Assembly (NCBI GenBank): GCA_024636475.1
Contig: JAGXHA010000063.1
Location: 1-64,000 of the forward strand
Direction: 5' to 3'
DNA from: Roseobacter sp.
GTDB lineage: Bacteria > Pseudomonadota > Alphaproteobacteria > Rhodobacterales > Rhodobacteraceae
DNA length: 64,000 bases
Notes under the pieces: generated by a model
Seen by the model: the letters and a program-made list of their open reading frames with translations, nothing else
Told to the model about the DNA's origin: nothing
Database searches by the model: none
In this document: positions 18,559 through 25,224 of the stretch, in pieces
Layout: each line of letters starts with the position of its first letter
Numbering within the stretch: position 1 is the first letter of the stretch
Position numbers and translations under genes: made by a program

Positions 18559-18840
18559 CTAAACAACGTCAGATCTGCGGGACCGTTCCAAAAAAACTGG
18601 ACGTTGGCCAGGTCCGTACCGGATCGTACCGACACTCGAAAAACCCTCTGAATCGCGCTCTACCACACAGGTCAGTCTGATCTTTCCGGTCTCCGGCACC
18701 GAGCGCTCAATCATCGAACCCTGCCTGCTTTTTTCAACTATCGGCAGCTTCTCTCGCAATGCTATTTGCCCGATGATCAACAAAGGTTTTTGCAAACCAA
18801 GGGAGTGATCAAGTTGGCTATGGTACGAATACGCACTCAT
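18559..18840 (-). CDS. Hypothetical protein, 93 residues
   Basis: The ORF begins MSAYSYHSQLDHSLG after a strong purine tract (GAGAGGGGGGC) and ends RSRRSDVV. Third-position GC is only about 50 percent, below that of neighbours, so it is either recently acquired or not a gene. No domain is recognised. It lies between two other small minus-strand ORFs. Confidence 0.3.
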   Translation of the reverse strand: MSAYSYHSQLDHSLGLQKPLLIIGQIALREKLPIVEKSRQGSMIERSVPETGKIRLTCVVERDSEGFSSVGTIRYGPGQRPVFLERSRRSDVV

Positions 18841-18910
18841 GCCCCCCTCTCAAATACAACATGTTATGAATGCTTGATGCAGAGCATCTGCAATCCGAGA
18901 TTGAATTGCC

Positions 18911-19114
18911 TTAATCGGATTTTTTAAAATGGGGGATGGCCGTCATGGCAAGATTATTGAAAAGCGACTGTGTGCGCATCAGATCCGGTTCTGTCGTAGG
19001 TGCCCAGGCATCCGCCAGTGACGTGCGCCAGATGAAAACCAACCACCCGATCGCAAGCAGCTTGCGCGATGTCTCAGGCAGCGGGGCCGGATTAGAGATC
19101 ACCCCGCCGATCAA
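18911..19114 (-). CDS. Hypothetical protein, about 67 residues, start uncertain
   Basis: The minus frame encodes LIGGVISNPAPLPETSRK, a hydrophobic LLAIGWLVFIW segment, then ADAWAPTTEPDLMRTQSLF and NNLAMTAIPHFKKSD. Its base composition by codon position is more coding-like than that of the overlapping plus ORF (18945-19157). The start could be TTG 19114 or a non-standard codon up to 24 nt upstream, so it may be the end of a decayed larger gene. No family is recognised. Confidence 0.35.
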   Translation of the reverse strand: MIGGVISNPAPLPETSRKLLAIGWLVFIWRTSLADAWAPTTEPDLMRTQSLFNNLAMTAIPHFKKSD

Positions 19115-19153
19115 GAGCGCGGCAGGCCGTTTCAGTATGGGTCAGGAAGCATC

Positions 19154-19513
19154 ATGACAGATATAAACATTCTGCTGGCCGAGGAAGACGTGGTGGTTGC
19201 CACCGACCTCGCAGTCGAGTTGGAGGCGTCGGGGCTGGTTCTATCCGCGATAAACAGTTCTGTTGCAGGTGTCCTGAAATCGATTGAGGCTGAAGATGTG
19301 GATTTTGCCGTTCTGAACGTCGGTCTTCGGGATGGCGTGGTTTATCCTGCCGCAAGACAGCTCAAAACACTCAACATTCCCTTCGCCTTCCTGACCAGCT
19401 TTGACAGCAGCGAGATTGACTCTGAATTTCGGGATGTTCCCTTCCTCTCGAAGCCACAAGCGCCCAGAACCATCGCCGAATTTGTTGCTGGCCTCGCCAA
19501 AACTCCGGTCTGA
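19154..19513 (+). CDS. Stand-alone receiver-like protein lacking the phospho-acceptor Asp
   Basis: The 119-residue product is a single CheY-like receiver domain: ILLAEED at residues 6-12 for the acidic pocket, IPFAFLTSFD with the switch Thr, and FLSKPQAP with the conserved Lys. The phosphorylation site is changed: the usual D in xLDVxLxDG is Asn55 in AVLNVGLRDG. It therefore probably cannot be phosphorylated normally. No output domain or kinase is beside it. An upstream plus-strand ORF (18945-19157) overlaps its start by ATGA, but that ORF is doubtful. It may act by protein binding alone. Confidence 0.8.
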   Translation: MTDINILLAEEDVVVATDLAVELEASGLVLSAINSSVAGVLKSIEAEDVDFAVLNVGLRDGVVYPAARQLKTLNIPFAFLTSFDSSEIDSEFRDVPFLSKPQAPRTIAEFVAGLAKTPV

Positions 19514-19668
19514 GTAACTGGCGCTTCCGGAACCCCGTAGAAATTCTGTGCTTCGTGCCCGAGACCTTCGCGATCAGCCTGATTGCATCCGGTGAGTCTG
19601 CGCTGCGTGGGAACCAACGGCGGCGGGAGGCCGTTTATCTAGGACATACACAAAAAATGGGAGAATTC

Positions 19669-20865
19669 ATGCGACCCTTCAACGAAAGCCTAATGCGCGA
19701 ACTGGCCGAATACCGGGCACCGATCTGCTTGAGCCTCTTCATGGAGGTCTCGTCCGGAGGCGGGGACCATAATCACATCCGCATCTCGATGAAGAACGCA
19801 AAATCGGACGCGGCCGAGGCGCTGCGCGGTGCGGAAGTAGACGATAAAGCCGTTGCGGCAGTACAGGAACGGCTAGACGCGCTTGAGTATGATGACCTTT
19901 TAGGAGGCCACGACCGCCGGATCGCCGTGTTCATCGGGCCGGACCTGACCGAGGTTGTTGATGCCCAATTCAACGAAACCGGCGTACATGCCGGATCCCT
20001 GTTTCGTCTGGCGCCGCTGGTCAGCGATCTTGAAATGATGCCCGACCATGCGATACTCGTGGCAAGCAAAGAGTTCGCCTGCCTGTATCAGGCATCGGAC
20101 GGTGCGCTTACAAAGCAAGATGTGCACGACATGCCCGAGTCCCTGAATGACGTCACAAAGTTTACCGACCAGCAAGAGAAGCGCAACATTAACGGGCGCG
20201 AAGATTCAGGAATTCCCGGCTCTTATAAAGGTTCACAGGCAACTGCGTCGGGCAGTGGCGGGACACAAGGTGTACCTCATCACAGTATAGGGGGCCATGA
20301 CTGGCGCGAGAGCAAGGAACAGGATTTGCGACACTACGCTAATCTGATCATCAACGCGGTCCAGCACCATCTGAGCGGGACGAACGTTCCGCTGATCGTC
20401 GCCGCCGACGAGCGTCTGTATGGCATGATCCGCGACAACAGCGAATATCCTTTCCTCGCCGAAAAGGGCATCACCCATCATCCCGATGATATGGACCAGA
20501 ACAAACTTCGTGAGGCTGCAGCCGCATGTCTTGACGAGGAGGTGACCAAACGGCGGGATGAAGCCTGGGAAAAGATCGCGATGTCGCTTGGTCGCGACGA
20601 TCAGGAAGCCAGCAAAGACCCCGCCTCGATCGCGACGGCAGCGGCGGCTGGTCAAGTCTCTCATCTTTTTGTTCGCGCTGAGGCCACCTTGCGTGGTTCG
20701 TTCGACACGCAAAGCTTTGCGGCCCAAATCGCCGAAGACGGCCCGGAAGATCTGGTTGACCGCGCCATCGTCGAGACGCTGCGCAGTGGCGGCGAGGTGT
20801 TCCCACTAGGCAATCGCAGCGACAAGGACACCTTGATGGCTGCGGCCTACCGCTATCCAACTTAA
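19669..20865 (+). CDS. baeRF protein (bacterial homologue of archaeal/eukaryotic release factor 1)
   Basis: The 398-residue protein fits the bacterial eRF1-like (baeRF) families: an N-terminal CLSLFMEVSSGGGDHNHIRI region, a central VAVFIGPDL-like core and LVASKEFACLYQ, then the baeRF domain with GGHDWRESKEQDLRHYANLI, VPLIVAADERLYGMI and a C-terminal VDRAIVETLRSGGEVFPL. Comparative genomics proposes roles in ribosome rescue or translation quality control; I know of no biochemical proof for this branch. The chosen ATG has GGGAGA upstream; longer starts at 19555 and 19657 are less likely. A striking three-way RNA junction follows the stop. Confidence 0.72.
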   Translation: MRPFNESLMRELAEYRAPICLSLFMEVSSGGGDHNHIRISMKNAKSDAAEALRGAEVDDKAVAAVQERLDALEYDDLLGGHDRRIAVFIGPDLTEVVDAQFNETGVHAGSLFRLAPLVSDLEMMPDHAILVASKEFACLYQASDGALTKQDVHDMPESLNDVTKFTDQQEKRNINGREDSGIPGSYKGSQATASGSGGTQGVPHHSIGGHDWRESKEQDLRHYANLIINAVQHHLSGTNVPLIVAADERLYGMIRDNSEYPFLAEKGITHHPDDMDQNKLREAAAACLDEEVTKRRDEAWEKIAMSLGRDDQEASKDPASIATAAAAGQVSHLFVRAEATLRGSFDTQSFAAQIAEDGPEDLVDRAIVETLRSGGEVFPLGNRSDKDTLMAAAYRYPT

Positions 20866-20877
20866 AAGCTGGGAAAT

Positions 20878-20930
20878 GCCAGAGCAAGCTCGGGTCGAGC
20901 GGGGGCATGTTTTGCCCCTGCTGCTCTGGC
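20878..20930. ncRNA. Three-way-junction RNA fold after the baeRF gene
   Basis: A 9-bp closing stem (GCCAGAGCA/TGCTCTGGC) encloses two perfect hairpins: GCTCG-GGT-CGAGC (20888-20900) and GGGGCA-TGTTT-TGCCCC (20902-20918). It starts 13 nt after the baeRF stop. There is no U-tract on the plus strand and only a weak one on the minus strand, where it lies 86 nt after the MntP-like stop. It may be a 3-prime stabiliser, a structured RNA or a two-way terminator. Confidence 0.4.
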
Positions 20931-21015
20931 GACCGGGCCATTTAAGACGCAACGCCGCTGTGCGCCCGATCGACGCTTCCTTAAAATGTTGATGATTCCG
21001 AGTCTTGGGTCTGGC

Positions 21016-21564
21016 CTACAGCCACCCCGACCAACTCATCCCTGCAATAGCCAGCAAGAGTAAACCGGACAAGAATTCCGCCGCAGTCTCATTGCTGCGC
21101 TGCCCTTTTCCGCCGACAAGAAGCCCTATCCAGGTAAATGCCACGGAACATGTCATGATCACTGTCGCCGTGACAAGGGCAGGGACACTGTTTAGTCCAA
21201 GGCTGAAGCCGATGATAAGGTTATCCACACTCAATCCTGCTGATAGAAAGAACAACCCGCCCCAACTGGAAAGCCATTTGGCCAGTTTCTTGTCATCGCG
21301 CGTCTCGCGGATGGCCTGAAACAGCGTCCATAAACCAATTCCAGCGATCAGAAGTGGACCGAGCCATCCGAACTGCTCGGTTAGAAGATTGGAAAGATTA
21401 CTGCCGAGCCAAAGCCCAAAAAGTGGGATAGAAAACTCGAATATCCCAAACATGATCAAAATACGACGATGTTTGTCTTCTTGGCCAAGCGCACCAAGTG
21501 CCAGCGAAGTAGCGAAATTATTCGACCCGATCACAACCCCTATAATTAACAATTGAAGCAGCAT
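21016..21564 (-). CDS. MntP-like (DUF204) metal efflux membrane protein
   Basis: The 182-residue protein has six membrane helices in two repeats and resembles the manganese exporter MntP: GSNNFATSLALGAL in the first repeat, MFGIFEFSIPLFGLWLG in between, and GLSVDNLIIGFSLGL in the second. In E. coli MntP each repeat carries a conserved Asp; here the second is kept (SVDN) but the first is Asn (SNNF). Substrate is therefore uncertain. The start MLLQLLIIGVV at 21564 is preferred to the upstream extension. Confidence 0.75.
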   Translation of the reverse strand: MLLQLLIIGVVIGSNNFATSLALGALGQEDKHRRILIMFGIFEFSIPLFGLWLGSNLSNLLTEQFGWLGPLLIAGIGLWTLFQAIRETRDDKKLAKWLSSWGGLFFLSAGLSVDNLIIGFSLGLNSVPALVTATVIMTCSVAFTWIGLLVGGKGQRSNETAAEFLSGLLLLAIAGMSWSGWL

Positions 21565-21903
21565 GCTGCGCGACTCCCCATTTTTTGGACAGGAACTGGT
21601 GTAAATCAAGCTACTGCTTTGAACCTGCTGATCGGGGTTGGATGTTTCATTTCGCTGCCAATAAAGAACAGCAGGTAGTTTGCCGCCAACCGCAGAATGC
21701 GGACATTTGAGATAGTAGAGCTTGATCCCTGCGCTGGTCGCTATGGCAAAATGGTATGCGCGCTTCTCTCAGCGCGCTTTGCAACATCATCCGCCCAGCT
21801 CGAAGCTCAAGAGCTTTCGGCAGAGCCGGTCGAACGGTCCTGACGGAACCTTGGGCCAGATAAAACGTTAAATCTACACATTCAAACTTTAGGAGGACAA
21901 GAT
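21565..21903. other. Intergenic stretch without a recognisable gene
   Basis: No convincing gene was found. It contains fragments such as GCCGCCAACCGCAGAATGCG that resemble short dispersed intergenic sequence in related genomes, from memory only. The dodecin ribosome site AGGAGGACAAG ends it. Confidence 0.4.
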
Positions 21904-22107
21904 ATGACCGTTGCACGTGTTACAGAAATTTCCGCCACCTCAACCCAGAGTTTTGACGACGCAGCAAAGCAGGGTATTGCCCGGGCCACAAAGACGTTGC
22001 GAAATATAGAGTCGGCGTGGATCAAGGATCAGACGGTGAGTGTCGAGAATGATGCGATCACACACTATCGGGTGAACATGGTTGTTACATTCGTTCTGGA
22101 AGATTGA
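21904..22107 (+). CDS. Dodecin (flavin-binding protein)
   Basis: Dodecins form hollow dodecamers that bind and store flavins, buffering free FMN/FAD. The 67-residue product matches the family over its whole length: a first strand VTEISATSTQSFDDA, then the helix AAKQGIARATKTLRNIESA with W at the flavin-stacking position (SAWIKDQT), and ending YRVNMVVTFVLED. AGGAGGACAAG before the ATG is a strong ribosome site, and a strong terminator follows, so it is a single-gene unit inside the stress island. Confidence 0.93.
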   Translation: MTVARVTEISATSTQSFDDAAKQGIARATKTLRNIESAWIKDQTVSVENDAITHYRVNMVVTFVLED

Positions 22108-22614
22108 AGCATCTGGTGTCAGCGTCTTGTTCAAGTAATCTTTCGGACGCTGGCACTGACATCTCTTCGCTGACCGCGCCCACGATGTGATCCCACAGGT
22201 TGGTCAGCGCTCAGCAATGATACTGCCAATAGAGACTACACCATTTCCCGGAATGAACGGGAAATGGTGTGGTTTTTATCCAGACCGCGCGAGGATAAAA
22301 TATCCAACCCTTATCAGACATCAGTTTCAATGCCCTCTCGGCCCCTGTTGCAGTGACACCTGAACGCAATTGCATGCGTCAATTTGGGCCAGCTTCAGAA
22401 AGTGTACCAAGCTACGTTCCCGCTGGCAGCGCCGCCAAAATGTGTTTGGCCAGCTTTCAATCCCTGCAGGAAAATTCATCCCGACCCGGGAATTTCATCG
22501 CACAGGCTATCAGGAAACCTTTCCATTGGCCTGTAAAATTTAATCCCCGTGACAAAAGCGCGGGACCAAGACCTCGGCAAAGCTGTTCTCTCTCAAATTG
22601 AAAGGTGGAAGTGG
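22108..22614 (+). other. Intergenic stretch of 507 bases
   Basis: It holds the dodecin terminator (22238-22275) and presumably the promoter of the large fusion gene. An 82-residue ORF at 22353-22601 lacks protein-like composition and was not called. Nothing else is recognised. Confidence 0.5.
22238..22275 (+). terminator. Intrinsic terminator, 13-bp perfect stem
   Basis: ACACCATTTCCCG pairs with CGGGAAATGGTGT around GAATGAA, followed by GGTTTTT. It is the strongest hairpin in the window, 130 nt after the dodecin stop. Confidence 0.88.
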
Positions 22615-25080
22615 ATGACCCAGAAAAAACCAGTTGTTGTGGTCACTGGTGCCGCTGGCAATATCGGTACTGAACTCAGAAAAAAACTTGGGCGGCGTTA
22701 CCGCGTCATCGGACTTGACCTGCCGGATGTCAGCAAGGGCCGCAACATGATCGGCTGCGACATTACGGATGCTGCCTCGATGAAACTTGCTGTCGATGAG
22801 CTGCGAGAGACAATCGATGGCGCTCAAGTCGCTTCGGTTATTCATCTGGCCGCCTATTTCGATTTCAGCGGCGAGGATCGGCCGCAATACGAGGCAGTGA
22901 ACGAGGAAGGTACGCGCAACCTGTTGCACGCGTTGCGTGGTATCGACGTCGAACAATTTGTCTATTCCGGGACGATGTTGGTTCATGAACCCGGAGTGCC
23001 GGGCGAGCGTATCACCGAAGACACGCCACTTGCGCCGTCTTGGGCCTATCCGCAATCCAAGGCCCGCACTGAAGAAATTATTCGTGATGAGGCGAAGGGT
23101 ATTCCAACTGTTTTCCTTCATCTAGCAGGACTTTACGATGACCGCACGGCGGTCCCCACGCTTAGCCATCAGATCGCCCGGATATACGAGCGCGATCTGA
23201 AAAGCCACTTTTTCTCTGGAGACATCCGCGCGGGACAGGCCTTTATCCATCTCGACGACATGCTGGATCTATTCAGCCGCGTCGTCGATCGCCGTAACGA
23301 TCTGGACTCCGGAGAGGTGATCCTTGCTGGCGAGCCTGACACGATGAGCTATGACGCCTTGCAAAACTGTATCGGCAAGCTGATCCATGGCGAGGAAACA
23401 TGGGCGACGCTGGTTGTGCCTGCGCCTGTGGCCAAACTTGGTGCCGCGCTGGAAACGGAAGCTGAACCGGTGGTGCCCGATGCGCTGGACCGAGGGGAAA
23501 AGCCCTTCATCCGACCCTTTATGATCGACAACGCGTCGGATCATTTCGCGCTCAATATTTCCAAAGCGCGGCACTTGCTGGGGTGGGAACCGGAACAGCG
23601 CATTGCGGACAAGTTGCCGGAGCTTATCAAAGCGCTGAAGAACAAACCCTTAGATTGGTATCGGGCCAACGGCATCACCCCTCCGTCCTGGCTGGAAGCT
23701 GCGGACGCGCGGGTAGATGACGCCGAGGCGCTGCGGTCAAACCACGAAGCAGAATATCGTCAACAGCACCGCGCCAACCTTTGGGGCGGTTGGGCCAATG
23801 CAGGTTTAGGTCTTTGGTTACTGACATCACCGCCGCTTCTCGGCATTGACGCGACAAGCCTGACACTCAGCAATATCGGTGCCGGCTTGCTGCTATTCGT
23901 GTTCGGGATGCTCTCGCTCTCATGGCGGATGCCTTGGGCGCGGTTCGCTGTGGCCGCTTTGGGCTGCTGGATCATGTTCGCGCCGCTGGTATTCTGGTCA
24001 GAAAATGGCGCTGCCTATCTGAACGGCACAATTGTCGGTATGCTGGCAGTGGGTTTCGCGCTCTGCCTGCTGCCAACGCCCGGAATTTCTTCTTTGGCCG
24101 CGCAATCCGGGCCCACGATTCCAAAGGGTTGGGATTACTCTCCCTCCGACTGGTTCCAGCGCCTGCCGGTCATCATGCTGGCGGTCATAGGTTTGTTGGT
24201 CTCCCGGTATCTGACCGCGTATCAACTGGAAACCATCGACAGTGTGTGGGAGCCTTTTTTCTCAGGCACGCTGGAGGATAAGAATGGCACCGAGCAAATC
24301 ATCACCTCTTCAGTATCCAAAGGCTGGCCGGTGCCCGATGCCGGTATCGGCGCGGTAACCTATGCACTGGAGATACTTGTGGGGGCGATAGGTTCGGCCC
24401 GCCGTTGGCGAACAATGCCGTGGCTTGTCGTACTGTTCGGCATCATGATTGTACCCTTGGGGGCCGTGTCGATCTTCTTTATCGTGATCCAGCCTATCAT
24501 GATTGGTACCTATTCGACGCTGGCGCTGATCGCTGCTGCTGCCATGGTTTGGCAAATTCCCTATTCACTGGATGAATTGGTCGCAACCTACCAATTCCTG
24601 CGCCGCCGTCACAAGGCCGGGCGACACTGGCTGCGCGTGTTCTTTACAGGCGACACCGACGAAGGGCCCGACGACCGACGTCTGGACGATTTCGAGCGAA
24701 GTCCGCGCACCATCGCGGTGGACATGGTATCAGGCGGCATGACCTTTCCTTGGACGCTTTTGGCCTCGCTGGCTCTCGGGGTTGTGCTGATGCTTTCACC
24801 GCTGGTCTTTACTTGGGAAAGCGGCGTCGCCGCGACAAACCATATTATCGGAGCGCTGGTCATCACCGTCACAGTCGCAGCCTTTGCGCCGGTGGCGCGG
24901 CTGGGACGGTTCTTGAACATGTTAATGGGCATCGTTTTGCTGTTCGCGCCATTCACCGTCGGGGCAGATTGGGGCGCGCTTGCGTTTTCGGGTTCAGTAG
25001 GGCTTGCCTTGATGGCACTCAGCATTCCGCGTGGCACGGTGAAAACTAGCTTCGGCAGTTGGGATAGATTTATAAGGTAG
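22615..25080 (+). CDS. Fusion of SDR epimerase, SPW repeats and VKOR-like membrane domain
   Basis: The 821-residue protein has three parts. Residues 1-350 are an NAD-dependent epimerase-type SDR with TGAAGNIG (11-18) and the catalytic YxxxK (Tyr145, Lys149). Two SPW-type membrane repeats occur (WLLTSPPLLG near 401; LMLSPLVFTW near 725). Between them, residues about 512-665 resemble a vitamin K epoxide reductase domain: IDSVWEPFF, SKGWPVPDAG, MPWLVVLFG and a final helix before PYSLDELVA. The CxxC expected in that helix is replaced by Y-S-T-L-A (634-637), and no other CxxC exists, so redox activity is probably lost. The start at 22615 is chosen over 22549 because the upstream part is not epimerase-like. 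Substrate is unknown. Confidence 0.75.
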   Translation: MTQKKPVVVVTGAAGNIGTELRKKLGRRYRVIGLDLPDVSKGRNMIGCDITDAASMKLAVDELRETIDGAQVASVIHLAAYFDFSGEDRPQYEAVNEEGTRNLLHALRGIDVEQFVYSGTMLVHEPGVPGERITEDTPLAPSWAYPQSKARTEEIIRDEAKGIPTVFLHLAGLYDDRTAVPTLSHQIARIYERDLKSHFFSGDIRAGQAFIHLDDMLDLFSRVVDRRNDLDSGEVILAGEPDTMSYDALQNCIGKLIHGEETWATLVVPAPVAKLGAALETEAEPVVPDALDRGEKPFIRPFMIDNASDHFALNISKARHLLGWEPEQRIADKLPELIKALKNKPLDWYRANGITPPSWLEAADARVDDAEALRSNHEAEYRQQHRANLWGGWANAGLGLWLLTSPPLLGIDATSLTLSNIGAGLLLFVFGMLSLSWRMPWARFAVAALGCWIMFAPLVFWSENGAAYLNGTIVGMLAVGFALCLLPTPGISSLAAQSGPTIPKGWDYSPSDWFQRLPVIMLAVIGLLVSRYLTAYQLETIDSVWEPFFSGTLEDKNGTEQIITSSVSKGWPVPDAGIGAVTYALEILVGAIGSARRWRTMPWLVVLFGIMIVPLGAVSIFFIVIQPIMIGTYSTLALIAAAAMVWQIPYSLDELVATYQFLRRRHKAGRHWLRVFFTGDTDEGPDDRRLDDFERSPRTIAVDMVSGGMTFPWTLLASLALGVVLMLSPLVFTWESGVAATNHIIGALVITVTVAAFAPVARLGRFLNMLMGIVLLFAPFTVGADWGALAFSGSVGLALMALSIPRGTVKTSFGSWDRFIR

Positions 25081-25224
25081 TGACAGAAAAACGAAGTCTT
25101 GCTGTCACCCATTTGGCGTTTCTTGGACGGTATTGCTGCCCGCCGCACTATGACCGAACCCGCCAGAGATCGCGATTGATGTGAAGTCACCTCCCGCGCC
25201 AGAACGAAAACCTTGAGCCATCCT

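Noticed and set aside
18945..19157. 70-residue plus ORF overlapping the receiver start by ATGA
   Set aside because: Composition by codon position is less coding-like than the overlapping minus ORF; the overlap may be chance. It is kept as an alternative only.
22353..22601. 82-residue plus ORF between dodecin and the fusion gene
   Set aside because: No ribosome site, unusual amino-acid mix, overlaps the start of the fusion gene in another frame.
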